Below are positions 36,732 through 44,859 of a DNA stretch of 64,000 nucleotides, piece after piece. The notes below the pieces were generated by a model. That model searched no databases. It had not been told where the DNA came from and saw only the letters and a list, made by a program, of their open reading frames with translations. This DNA comes from Bradyrhizobium algeriense (GTDB lineage Bacteria > Pseudomonadota > Alphaproteobacteria > Rhizobiales > Xanthobacteraceae), in NCBI RefSeq assembly GCF_003062295.1, contig NZ_PYCN01000023.1, positions 1 through 64,000 of the forward strand, read 5' to 3'. Both the position numbers and the translations under genes were made by a program. Each line of letters begins with the position of its first letter. Within the stretch, counting starts at the first letter, position 1.

Positions 36732-37910
36732 TCAGTGTCGCCCACCTCTGCCGAAGCCGCCGCCACCGTGACCGCCGCCGCCGGGACCGCCGCCGAAGCC
36801 ACCAGGACCACCTCCCGGAGGACCAAAGCCGCCCGGTCCCGGGGGACCGCCGCCTGGGGGCTCGCCTGGACCGAAGCCGCCGTGGCCGCCGCGCCCGCTG
36901 GGCGCATCAGGGCGGCTGCCACCGGGGACATTGGATCCACCGCCACCACCGTGCCCTGGCGCTCCGCCGGGGGCCCGATCGGGCCCGGGCGGACCCTGCA
37001 TCGAAGATCCCGGGAAATGACTTACCGACTGGACCGATTCAACGCGCAGGCCCTGCGCGCCATCGCGAACGGCATTTACCACCACGCGCATATCCTGGCC
37101 CGGCTCGAAGCGCGAGGTGTCGCGCGCCACATATCCTGAACCGAGCTGCAGATTCGGGCCGACGCGCCGCACATAGGCTTCAATCGACAAGCGCGTGGCG
37201 CCAGACAATTCAGAGAGATCATCGACTCTTGCGCGTGCGACCTGCATCGCGCCTTGCAGAATGCTTCCTTCGACCTGAACGCGTTGACCAACAAGCGCGG
37301 CATTGACGCCGCCGAGCCGCAAGCCACCGATCCGCAAGCCGTCACGATCGCGTTCCAACGGTCCTGTCACCCGCGTGGTGGCGTTGCAACGCTGCTCGAC
37401 CAAGCTTGCGACGATCACGCCGTCGGTGCGCCGCAGTCCCGAGACCGCCACCTGCGTGCCGACGCGCCAGCTTTCACGACCCGTCGACACGACCTTCTGG
37501 CCGAGGACGGTCATCTCGCCGCCCTTGATACTTTCAATCGGCCCTATGACTTCGCTGACCGCGTCGATGCGCCTGGTGGTCAGCGTGCCGTTCGACTGGC
37601 GCTGCGCCACCACGCGCGCGATATGCCCGATCCGCAACGCCTTCACTGACGCAGCCTCGCCGTCGATCCGCACCGGCACGTCCGGTGCGTAGCCGATGCG
37701 CTCACCGTTGACGAAGATGCTGCCGAACCGCTGGATGACGCCGACAATGCCGGTGCCGCCGATCCCGTGATCATCGCCGCGCGAAATCCCGGTGCCACCG
37801 ATGCCCTGGTCGTTGCCGCGCTTGGCCTGTGCCCATAGTGGGGACGTTCCGGCGAGCCAAAATCCCGCCAGGAGCAAGCGACGCGTGATGATTGGGGGCT
37901 TCGTCAACAC
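36732..37910 (-). CDS. DUF5666 protein with Gly/Pro-rich C-terminal tail
   Basis: 392 aa. A signal peptide with twin Arg (MLTKPPIITRRLLLAGFWLA, then GTSPLWAQA) suggests Sec or possibly Tat export. Residues 30-60 repeat GIGGTGI twice. Three or more DUF5666 beta modules follow (VIQRFGSIFVNGERIGY, GPIESIKGGEMTVLGQKVV and GPLERDRDGLRIGGLRLGG). The last 95 residues are nearly all Gly and Pro with Phe and His (GGFGPPGGGPGGFGGGPGGG). DUF5666 domains are exported beta-barrel-like modules of unknown function. Its start overlaps the DUF6502 stop by 7 bases, so the two are translated together. Confidence 0.82.
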   Translation of the reverse strand: MLTKPPIITRRLLLAGFWLAGTSPLWAQAKRGNDQGIGGTGISRGDDHGIGGTGIVGVIQRFGSIFVNGERIGYAPDVPVRIDGEAASVKALRIGHIARVVAQRQSNGTLTTRRIDAVSEVIGPIESIKGGEMTVLGQKVVSTGRESWRVGTQVAVSGLRRTDGVIVASLVEQRCNATTRVTGPLERDRDGLRIGGLRLGGVNAALVGQRVQVEGSILQGAMQVARARVDDLSELSGATRLSIEAYVRRVGPNLQLGSGYVARDTSRFEPGQDMRVVVNAVRDGAQGLRVESVQSVSHFPGSSMQGPPGPDRAPGGAPGHGGGGGSNVPGGSRPDAPSGRGGHGGFGPGEPPGGGPPGPGGFGPPGGGPGGFGGGPGGGGHGGGGFGRGGRH

Positions 37911-38776
37911 TGACCGCCTTCACCTGCATCATCAGCCGCACCGTCCGGATCTTCGGAATAGATGTAGACGCCGAAATTCCACCGGCTGTTGCCGCCCTTG
38001 TCCTTGGCGAGCGCGCGGTTGGCTTCGCGGTTTGCGACCTTCAACGCCTCCATCGCAAGTTCGCGCGAGCGCGCCTCCAGCCGTTTCGCCAATTTCGGCG
38101 AGAGACCGTCGTAATGCACTGCGCGCTCGAGGAAGCGCGGCGCCGGCCCGGAAACGTTCTCCGCTGCCGCCGCGACGTGATCATGCAGGTTACGGCCGAG
38201 ATAGTGCCATTTGCGATCGTCGTCGCCGCGCGGGACGAAGCCGGTCTCGATCAGCACGATCTCGTCGTCGCCATTGATGGTGACGAGCTTGCGGTCCAGC
38301 CATTCGTCGAGCACCGCGCGCGGGCGCACGTCCTTTGTGATCGACTCGACCAGTTGCTCGAACGACGGCGCATGGTCTTCTGCCGTGCGTGGCAGCGGCA
38401 GCGGCTCGCCTTTCGCATCGGTGAATTCTGGCGCGGCGAGCCAGCGCGCGATGATCGCGCTGGTGCGCGACAGCGTGGCCGGCGCTTCGTGGACCGGCGC
38501 GCCGGCGCCGCGCAGCCGTGCCACCTCCTTGCGGTGGATGCCGGTGAGCAGGCTGACGCGGCTGTCGGTCTGCTCTTTTCCCTCCAGCGCGAAGTCGTGC
38601 TCGGCGACGTTGACAAAGAGCTCGCGCAACAATTGCGCCAGTGCCGGAAATGTCATGCCGCTGCGGATGCACAGCCGGACCAGCGGCCGCAACAGCCGCG
38701 CCAGCGGCGCATGCAGCTTCGCCGCGGCGTTCGGCTGGTGCGAAGCCGGCTTCGAGATCAGGGATTTGGCATTCAT
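37904..38776 (-). CDS. DUF6502 family protein, probable regulator
   Basis: 290 aa from the ATG at 38776 (MNAKSLISKPASHQPNAAAK). A longer frame translates the operator region and was not used. The N-terminal half is helical (LARLLRPLVRLCIRSGMTFP, LAQLLRELFVNVAEHDF) and contains a helix-turn-helix-like run SRVSLLTGIHRKEVARLRG. The second half has an Ala/Arg-rich helix (AKRLEARSRELAMEALKVAN) and an acidic tail. DUF6502 has no proven role; the HTH-like segment and the duplicated dyad directly upstream suggest an autoregulated DNA-binding protein. It is co-translated with the DUF5666 gene. Confidence 0.75.
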   Translation of the reverse strand: MNAKSLISKPASHQPNAAAKLHAPLARLLRPLVRLCIRSGMTFPALAQLLRELFVNVAEHDFALEGKEQTDSRVSLLTGIHRKEVARLRGAGAPVHEAPATLSRTSAIIARWLAAPEFTDAKGEPLPLPRTAEDHAPSFEQLVESITKDVRPRAVLDEWLDRKLVTINGDDEIVLIETGFVPRGDDDRKWHYLGRNLHDHVAAAAENVSGPAPRFLERAVHYDGLSPKLAKRLEARSRELAMEALKVANREANRALAKDKGGNSRWNFGVYIYSEDPDGAADDAGEGGQC

Positions 38777-38800
38777 GGCAAAATTGTACCGGCACGCCGC

Positions 38801-38846
38801 GTGGGACACAATCCCACTTTTTGATTGACGTGTGAAATCTTCCCAC
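38801..38846. promoter_or_regulatory. Two tandem GTGGGA-N5-TCCCAC operator copies
   Basis: Site 1 is GTGGGACACAATCCCAC (38801-38817), a perfect dyad. Site 2 is GTGTGAAATCTTCCCAC (38830-38846), the same dyad with one changed base. They are 29 bases apart start to start, between the divergent starts at 38776 (-) and 38880 (+). The layout is that of a repressor-controlled divergent promoter. Confidence 0.65.
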
Positions 38847-38879
38847 ATATTAAAAACCGTCAACCATGGGGATCGACGC

Positions 38880-39404
38880 ATGTCTGGCCGTTCGGTTCGA
38901 GTTTCCGCCTCCACCACCGGCGATGTCCTGACCGAGCGCGACAGGCGCGACGGCGGGTTAACCAACGGTGATAGGTCTATGTGCTTTGACTTGTGGCTGG
39001 CGGATGCGTGCAGGACGGCGGACGTCTCCTATGACGACTTCATCTTGACGATCGCTATCGGTGGTTACCCCTGCCTGCCGGGTAGCGCTCCCGGCTCTCG
39101 CCGCACCTTCGACGAAACCGATCTGCTCGCACTCTACGTCTATGGCCGGTTGCTTGCCTTCGGTCTCAACGTCCTGCGGGCTGGCGAATATGCAAGTCGC
39201 GTGCATGACGCGCTGAGAGCCAACGCGGACACGACATCCGTCGCTATCGTCGCCACGTCACACGGCGGCAAGCGTGTGGTGGTCGAGCTCGAATCACAGG
39301 CGCCAGCGCGATCCGAGAAGATCGAGTTCGACATCTCCGAGATTCAGAAATTCCTGAACAGGCGGATCGAACGCCTCCGCGAAGAGCAAACCCAAGATCA
39401 ATGA
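38880..39404 (+). CDS. Conserved hypothetical protein, possible MerR-like DNA-binding fold
   Basis: 174 aa from the ATG at 38880 (MSGRSVRVSASTTGDVLTER); the frame also opens at 38832 but that part translates operator site 2. The middle, RRTFDETDLLALYVYGRLLA followed by FGLNVLRAGEYASRVHDAL, looks like the helix-turn-helix plus wing of MerR relatives. The C-terminal part alternates strands and a helix (VAIVATSHGGKRVVVELES, FDISEIQKFLNRRIERL). It is divergent from the DUF6502 gene and shares its duplicated operator. A ribosome site is weak (GGGGATCGACGC). Confidence 0.6.
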   Translation: MSGRSVRVSASTTGDVLTERDRRDGGLTNGDRSMCFDLWLADACRTADVSYDDFILTIAIGGYPCLPGSAPGSRRTFDETDLLALYVYGRLLAFGLNVLRAGEYASRVHDALRANADTTSVAIVATSHGGKRVVVELESQAPARSEKIEFDISEIQKFLNRRIERLREEQTQDQ

Positions 39405-39556
39405 GCCGTCTGATCCCAGTACACCACACCGCCCGGCGCCTGTCGGTGCTTCATATCTTCAAGGTCCACTATCCCGACCTGTTTGGCAGGACGCACTCGG
39501 TGCAATGGGACTGGCCGGCGTCGCGCTCCTACCCTCGCCGTTCCACAGTCACCTAA
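39401..39556 (+). CDS. Possible small 51-aa protein coupled to the upstream gene
   Basis: ATG at 39401 overlaps the preceding stop as ATGA and opens a 51-codon frame ending TAA at 39554-39556. The product begins MSRLIPVHHTARRLSVLHIF and is basic with several aromatic residues. The coupling is the only positive sign; no family is recognised and the composition could be chance. It occupies most of the otherwise empty 39405-39702 stretch, in which nothing else is seen. Confidence 0.25.
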   Translation: MSRLIPVHHTARRLSVLHIFKVHYPDLFGRTHSVQWDWPASRSYPRRSTVT

Positions 39557-39702
39557 CATGGAACCGGCGCGCGCCCCGCGTCGGTGAATTTTTTTGCCGC
39601 CATGTCGGCTCGCAGGGCGGCCAGGCGTCCTTGTGGCAGAGACGGAGCTAACCCAACTAAATCCTGCGATATACTCCGCTCAGTGATGGAGAAAATAACG
39701 TC

Positions 39703-40164
39703 ATGTCCCAAGGCAATTCCCAAGGCAATACCGTTCGTTTGCACCGTGTCCTCGCCACCAAGCCGGAGAAGGTTTTTCGCGCCTTCCTCGATGCGGAGGC
39801 CATGGCCAAGTGGCTGCCGCCCTACGGCTTCACCTGCAAGGTCCACCATTTCGAGCCGAAGGTTGGCGGCACATTCAGGATGTCGTTCACGAATTTCACC
39901 ACGAACTCGGGCCATTCGTTCGGCGGAGAATATCTGGAGATCGTGCCCAATGAGCGTATCCGCTACACCGATCGTTTCGACGATCCCAATTTGCCTGGCG
40001 TCATCGAGGTCACCGTGACCTTGAAAGCGGTTTCGGTCGGAACCGAAATCAACATCGAACAGACGAACGTGCCGACGGTGATTCCGGTCGAAGCCTGCTA
40101 TCTCGGCTGGCAACAGTCGCTCGCCCAGCTCGCGTTGCTCGTGGAGCCGGATATTCCGGGATAG
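39703..40164 (+). CDS. SRPBCC/AHSA1-domain protein
   Basis: 153 aa. VRLHRVLATKPEKVFRAFLD, then AEAMAKWLPPYGFTCKVHHF and GGTFRMSFTNFTTNSGHSFGG are the standard features of the activator-of-Hsp90 (AHSA1) branch of the START-like fold. The C-terminal helix EACYLGWQQSLAQLALLVEP closes the hydrophobic cavity. Such proteins bind unknown small hydrophobic ligands. No partner is adjacent on the same strand. A hairpin (AGGCACC/GGTGCCT, 40179-40199) lies just downstream and may end the transcript. Confidence 0.85.
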   Translation: MSQGNSQGNTVRLHRVLATKPEKVFRAFLDAEAMAKWLPPYGFTCKVHHFEPKVGGTFRMSFTNFTTNSGHSFGGEYLEIVPNERIRYTDRFDDPNLPGVIEVTVTLKAVSVGTEINIEQTNVPTVIPVEACYLGWQQSLAQLALLVEPDIPG

Positions 40165-40178
40165 TGAGGGTCGAGGAG

Positions 40179-40200
40179 AGGCACCACGCTGCGGTGCCTT
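40179..40200 (+). terminator. Possible weak terminator after the SRPBCC gene
   Basis: AGGCACC (40179-40185) pairs with GGTGCCT (40193-40199) around a 7-nt loop. The following T run is only two bases, so termination strength is doubtful. Confidence 0.4.
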
Positions 40201-40210
40201 ATCCCTCCAG

Positions 40211-40294
40211 AGCGGACACCGGTTCGCGTTAAGAAAAGGCGTCAAAAGAAGATTCTAGAGTCCGGTTCTGATTAACTCAGAACCGGAGTCTAAT
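40211..40294. repeat. About 85-base dispersed repeat with terminal palindrome, copy 1
   Basis: Begins AGCGGACACCGGTTCGCGTT and continues through AAGAAAAGGCGTCAAAAG to a perfect hairpin, TCCGGTTCTGA (40261-40271) with TCAGAACCGGA (40277-40287). It overlaps the stop of the binding protein gene. Related copies are at 57704-57799 and 61194-61286. Confidence 0.7.
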
Positions 40295-41513
40295 GCCCGA
40301 CCTCCCCGGCGATGATGTCGCCGAACACTTCCCAGGCTTCGCCGTTGAACTTCATCAACTGCATCTGTTCGATCGGGAAGAAGTCGTTGGCGGCCGTGTT
40401 GATCTTGATCCCGGGCAGCAGCACCTCGCTGGTGAAGTCCTTCAGGCTCGCGGCTTGCTTCATCACGTTCTCGCGCGTGAGATTGTCGCCGCACTGCTTC
40501 AGCACCTGCACCATGGTCTGCGCCGTCGCATAGCCGTAGATATTGTTGGCGTTGGTCTTGTCTCCGTCAGGGAAATATTTGTCCATGAACGCAAGCCAGG
40601 TCTTGATCCCCGCATCGTCCTTCCACAATGGATCGGTCGGATCCTTCAGATAGGCCGTTGAAATGATGCCTTTCGAATTATCGAGGCCGGCCGGCTTGAG
40701 GACCGCCGCCACCGAGGTCGAGACATTGCCGATGAAATAGACCGGCTTCCAGCCGAGCTCGGCCACCTTCCGAATCGCCTGCGCCGCGCCCTTCGGCGCC
40801 GCCCAGGTCATCATGATGTCGGCGCCGGAATCCTTCAGCGCGACGATCTGCGAATCGATGGTGGGATCGGAGACCTCATAGGACTTGTCGGCGATGATCA
40901 TGCCGACCTTGGCGCCAAGGCCATCGCGCAAGCCCTTCATCTGGTCCTTGCCGGCATCGTCATTCTGCCAGAGCGCCGCGATCTTGCCGTTCGGAAAGTT
41001 CTTCAGGATATAGGCGGCGTAGATCCGGCCTTCGCTCTGGTAATTCGGCTGCCAGCCCATGGTCCACGGAAAGTTCTGCGGATCGCCCCATTTGGTCGCA
41101 CCGGTCGCGACGAAGAGCTGCGGGACCTTCTTGGCGTTCATGTATTTCTGGATTGCCGAATTGGACTGCGTGCCGAGCGGCTGGAAGATCAGCAGCACCT
41201 CGTCGCTTTCCACCAGCTTGCGCGCCTGCTCGACCGCCTTCGGCGGGCTGAAGGCGTCGTCATAGCTGACGAAATTGATCTTGCGGCCGTTGATGCCGCC
41301 CTCGGCGTTGACCTTGTTGAAATAGGCCGCCTGCGCCTTGCCGATCGTGCCATAGGCCGACGCCGGGCCGCTGTAGGGCATGATGTTGCCGATCTTGATT
41401 TCGGTATCGCTGGCGCCGGGATCGTATTTCTTCTGCGCGTGGGCTGTGGTGGCGACCGTTGCGGCGACGGCGAACACGGTCAGGGCAACAAGGTTCTGCA
41501 TGCGAACCGGCAT
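40290..41513 (-). CDS. ABC transporter substrate-binding protein, branched-chain amino acid type
   Basis: 407 aa from the ATG at 41513, which has GGGGGAG six bases upstream. The signal peptide is MPVRMQNLVALTVFAVAATV then ATTAHA. The mature part starts QKKYDPGASDTEIKIGNIMP and YSGPASAYGTIGKAQAAYF, the usual opening of Peripla_BP_6 (LivK-like) receptors. Two lobes follow (VLLIFQPLGTQSNSAIQKYM, ADIMMTWAAPKGAAQAIRKV). No permease or ATPase genes are adjacent, so it is an orphan receptor. Ligands in this family range from amino acids to aromatic acids; none can be assigned. Confidence 0.9.
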   Translation of the reverse strand: MPVRMQNLVALTVFAVAATVATTAHAQKKYDPGASDTEIKIGNIMPYSGPASAYGTIGKAQAAYFNKVNAEGGINGRKINFVSYDDAFSPPKAVEQARKLVESDEVLLIFQPLGTQSNSAIQKYMNAKKVPQLFVATGATKWGDPQNFPWTMGWQPNYQSEGRIYAAYILKNFPNGKIAALWQNDDAGKDQMKGLRDGLGAKVGMIIADKSYEVSDPTIDSQIVALKDSGADIMMTWAAPKGAAQAIRKVAELGWKPVYFIGNVSTSVAAVLKPAGLDNSKGIISTAYLKDPTDPLWKDDAGIKTWLAFMDKYFPDGDKTNANNIYGYATAQTMVQVLKQCGDNLTRENVMKQAASLKDFTSEVLLPGIKINTAANDFFPIEQMQLMKFNGEAWEVFGDIIAGEVGH

Positions 41514-41702
41514 CGTTTTCTCCCCCTATTTTTTTCTGTCTTGTTGCGGGCAAGTGTCGCAAGTCACATCAACACTTGCAAGCATGTGCTTATTCCGTAT
41601 GACGAAACAGCATTGTTGCCCGGCGGCAATTGTGATTGATGCAGGTTCGCGTCATTACCATGCGTGCAAGGCCATACGTTCAAGTCCCGGAGGTTGGACA
41701 GA

Positions 41703-43853
41703 TTGAAACCAGACATACGAATTGGTCCGCGGCATCCCAGGCTCGCTGGCCTCGGTTTCCGTTTCGCACGCTGGCTGGCGGCGACAACCATGGGGGCTGC
41801 GGGATTTCACCAGCTCGGCTCGGAATTCGCCGATGCGCGAATCGCGCATGTCCGCAACAAACTTGCGCGCGGCGAAACGGTCTATCTCGCTGGCCTCGGC
41901 GCACCCGGCACGCATAATTCAGGTCTGGCGCTGGTCGAGGTGACGCAGGCTCACGGGCCGCGGCTGATCGTCAACAACGAGGAAGAGCGCTTTTCCGGCA
42001 ACAAGCACACGACAGAGTATCCAAAACTGTCGGTCGACGCCGCGGTGGCGACGCTACGGGAGATCGGCCGCGACATCGGCGACATCGATGCCTGGCTCAC
42101 GAGCTGGGATTATCCGACGCTCGCCGGCACGCTGGCGCGCTCGGTGATCGAGGAAATGCCGCAGAGTATAAAACTCGTGCGCACCACCGAGGCCGCTGGC
42201 TTCGATGGCCGCCGCCTCGACCAGATGACGCGGACGCCAAAAATCCTTGCCCGCCAACTCGGGCTTGCCGAGCGCGTGCCGCTGATCTGCCTGCCGCATC
42301 ACGACAACCACGCCTGGTTTTCCTACGCCGCCTCGCCGTTCGCCGACGATGGCGAGCCGACGGCGATTGCGGTACTTGACGGCACCGGCGACCAGGGATC
42401 GATCTCACTTTATGTCGTCGAGCATGGCGCGATGCGCCGGCTCTACTGCAACGACAGCATGTTCGATTCACTCGGCGCGTTCTACAGCGTGATTTCCTCG
42501 ACACAGGGCGGCTGGACCTGGCTGTCCAGCGAGGGCCGCTACATGGGCGCCGCCGCGTGGGGCGACATGGACCGCGCCAGCAATCCCTATTATGCGCGGT
42601 TGCGCGACGTGCTGCATTTCGGCCGCGATGGCGAAGTCCGGCTCAACCGCGCGATGGCTAACTGGTATTGCGACCCCTTCGATCATCCCTACAAGCAGAC
42701 GCTGACGGAGATACTCGGCGAACCGCTCAAGCCGGACCAGCTCTGGAATCCGGATGCGGTGCTGCGCGTCGAGGACATCCATCACCGCCCCGATACCAGG
42801 GACCGCCTCGACAAGGCCGCCGCGACCCAATTGGTGTTCGAGGACGCGATGATCCATGTCGTCGATCATCTGTTGCGCACCACGGGCGCCAACCGGCTGG
42901 TGCTGACCGGCGGCGTGGCGCTGAACGCGGTCGGCAATATGCGGCTGCTCGAATATTTCGATGAGGCCTGGTTCGCCAAAGCCCAGCAGCGCAACACGCG
43001 GCTGGGTCTTTGGGTGCCGCCGGTTCCCGGCGATCCCGGCGTCACCATCGGCGCCGCCTGGCTATTCGCGCATCTCGCCAGCGCCCCGCGCGGCGCGCCG
43101 ATGACGCATGCTTTCTATTGCGGCACGCCGCCATCGCAAGAGGATATCGTCAGCGCGGTCGAGGCCAATGACATCGCCTCGCAACGCATCGGCGATATCT
43201 CGACGCCTGAAGGCCGCGACGCGATCGCCGACCTGATGGCATTCATGGTCGCGCAGAGCGGCGTGATTGCGCTCTATCAGGGCGCGGCCGAAACCGGTCC
43301 CCGCGCGCTCGGCCATCGCTCGATCCTCGCCAACCCCTGCGACGCGGAAGCGCGCGAACGGCTGAACGAGCGCGTCAAATACCGCGAGGCCATTCGCCCA
43401 TTGGCGCCGATGGCGACGCTGGAAGCCGCGCGAGAATATTTCGAACTGCTGCCCGGCGCCTCGGATGCCGATTACAACGCCTATAATTACATGGTGCTGA
43501 CGGCGCATTCGAAGCCGCACGCGCGCGAGAAAATCCCGGCCGTCATTCACGCCGACGGCACCGGCCGTATCCAGATCGTGCGCGCTGAAGACGATCCCCT
43601 CACCTATGCCTATCTCAAGGCGCTCGGCCGCCATATCGGCGTCGAGCTGTCCATCAACACGTCCTTCAATGTTGCGGGACCGATAGCCCAGACCCCGCAA
43701 CAGGCGATCGACACGCTGCGCCGCTCCAAGGGGCTCGATGTCGTCGTGCTGGTGGCAGGCGGCGGCGAAGTCTATGCGGCCTGGCATGGCGGCGAGCGCG
43801 ACAGCGGAAGGTTCACCGGCTGGTGCGCGGATTGGAAGGCCGGTCGCGCGTAA
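41703..43853 (+). CDS. Carbamoyltransferase (NodU/CmcH family)
   Basis: 716 aa if it starts at the TTG at 41703, which has GGAGG (41689-41693) nine bases upstream; a GTG at 41664 and internal ATGs are alternatives. The N-terminal Kae1-like domain (TVYLAGLGAPGTHNSGLALV, EEERFSGNKHTTEYP, CLPHHDNHAWFSYAASPF, AIAVLDGTGDQGSISLYVVE) binds carbamoyl-adenylate and metal through HHDNH. The C-terminal YrdC-like domain includes GAAETGPRALGHRSILANP and VELSINTSFNVAGP. It moves a carbamoyl group from carbamoyl phosphate to a sugar, antibiotic or similar acceptor. No nod or antibiotic genes are nearby. The 3' end overlaps the convergent DMT transporter gene by 41 bases. Confidence 0.9.
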   Translation: MKPDIRIGPRHPRLAGLGFRFARWLAATTMGAAGFHQLGSEFADARIAHVRNKLARGETVYLAGLGAPGTHNSGLALVEVTQAHGPRLIVNNEEERFSGNKHTTEYPKLSVDAAVATLREIGRDIGDIDAWLTSWDYPTLAGTLARSVIEEMPQSIKLVRTTEAAGFDGRRLDQMTRTPKILARQLGLAERVPLICLPHHDNHAWFSYAASPFADDGEPTAIAVLDGTGDQGSISLYVVEHGAMRRLYCNDSMFDSLGAFYSVISSTQGGWTWLSSEGRYMGAAAWGDMDRASNPYYARLRDVLHFGRDGEVRLNRAMANWYCDPFDHPYKQTLTEILGEPLKPDQLWNPDAVLRVEDIHHRPDTRDRLDKAAATQLVFEDAMIHVVDHLLRTTGANRLVLTGGVALNAVGNMRLLEYFDEAWFAKAQQRNTRLGLWVPPVPGDPGVTIGAAWLFAHLASAPRGAPMTHAFYCGTPPSQEDIVSAVEANDIASQRIGDISTPEGRDAIADLMAFMVAQSGVIALYQGAAETGPRALGHRSILANPCDAEARERLNERVKYREAIRPLAPMATLEAAREYFELLPGASDADYNAYNYMVLTAHSKPHAREKIPAVIHADGTGRIQIVRAEDDPLTYAYLKALGRHIGVELSINTSFNVAGPIAQTPQQAIDTLRRSKGLDVVVLVAGGGEVYAAWHGGERDSGRFTGWCADWKAGRA

Positions 43854-44760
43854 CTTGCCGCTGCAAGAACTTCAGCACGCGTCCGTCGATCACGAGCAGC
43901 GCACTGCCGATCACGAGCGCGCCCGTAATCTCGCGCAGCGAGATCGTTTCGCCTAGGACCAGGTAGCCGAGCAGGATCGCGGTAACCGGGATCAGCAACG
44001 TCACCAGCATGACATTGGTGGCGCCGGAACGCCGCAGGATCTGAAAGAACACGATATAGGCGAGCGCGGTCGACAGCCCGGCAAGCCCGATCACGGCGAG
44101 CCATGTAGATGGCCCCGGCATCGGCAATAGCCAGGGGCGTTCGACGAATCCTGCGACCATGGTCATCATCGCGGCCGAGGCCAGCATCTGGAACGTCGCC
44201 GTGCCGAGCGGTGGGGAATTCGACAGCAGCCGTCGCGCCAGCAGCGCCGACAGTCCGTAAGAGAAGGCGGCCGCAAGGCAGAGCAGAATGCCGACGCCCT
44301 GCCGGCCCTCCAACCCAAAACCGTCGCCGCGGAGAATGACCACGCCGATCAGGCCCGCGATGACGCCCGCGATCCGCCGCGCGGACAGCTTTTCCTCACC
44401 CGCCATCGCCATCACGACCACCGTGAACAGCGGCGTCGTGGCGTTCAGGATCGAGGCCAGCCCGCCCGGGATAAAGGTCTGCCCGACCACGATCAGCGAG
44501 AACGGCAGCACGTTATTGAAAAGGCCGATGGCGATAAACGGCCGCCAGCCTGACAGGCCGGCCGGAAAGCGGATGCGGTAGAGCGATAACAGCGGCAGCA
44601 GCATGAGGGCCGCAAGCGCCACGCGCAGGAACACCACCGTAAACGGCGGCAATTCCTTCAGCACCACGCCGTTGAAGAAGAACGACCCGCCCCACAGGAT
44701 CGAGAGCAGGCCAAGCAGCGACCAGTCGCGGGCGTCAATCGAAGTGTCATTGGCGGTCAT
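43813..44760 (-). CDS. DMT-superfamily (EamA) transporter
   Basis: 315 aa with ten hydrophobic segments in two EamA repeats: WSLLGLLSILWGGSFFFNGV opens the first and GVGILLCLAAAFSYGLSALL the second. The conserved ends, LNATTPLFTVVVMA and LLIPVTAILLGYLVLGE, are present. A basic tail closes the protein. Such carriers export amino acids or other metabolites. It is convergent and overlapping with the carbamoyltransferase gene, so the two are probably unrelated in function. Confidence 0.88.
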   Translation of the reverse strand: MTANDTSIDARDWSLLGLLSILWGGSFFFNGVVLKELPPFTVVFLRVALAALMLLPLLSLYRIRFPAGLSGWRPFIAIGLFNNVLPFSLIVVGQTFIPGGLASILNATTPLFTVVVMAMAGEEKLSARRIAGVIAGLIGVVILRGDGFGLEGRQGVGILLCLAAAFSYGLSALLARRLLSNSPPLGTATFQMLASAAMMTMVAGFVERPWLLPMPGPSTWLAVIGLAGLSTALAYIVFFQILRRSGATNVMLVTLLIPVTAILLGYLVLGETISLREITGALVIGSALLVIDGRVLKFLQRQVTRDRPSNPRTSR

Positions 44761-44859
44761 GGCGACTCAAATCCGGGACAGACAGCTCTATTCAGCCGCG
44801 CCGGACTTTGCCACCCGATTCCCGGATGCAGGTTCGTCCCGAATGCAGGTTCGCGGCGG

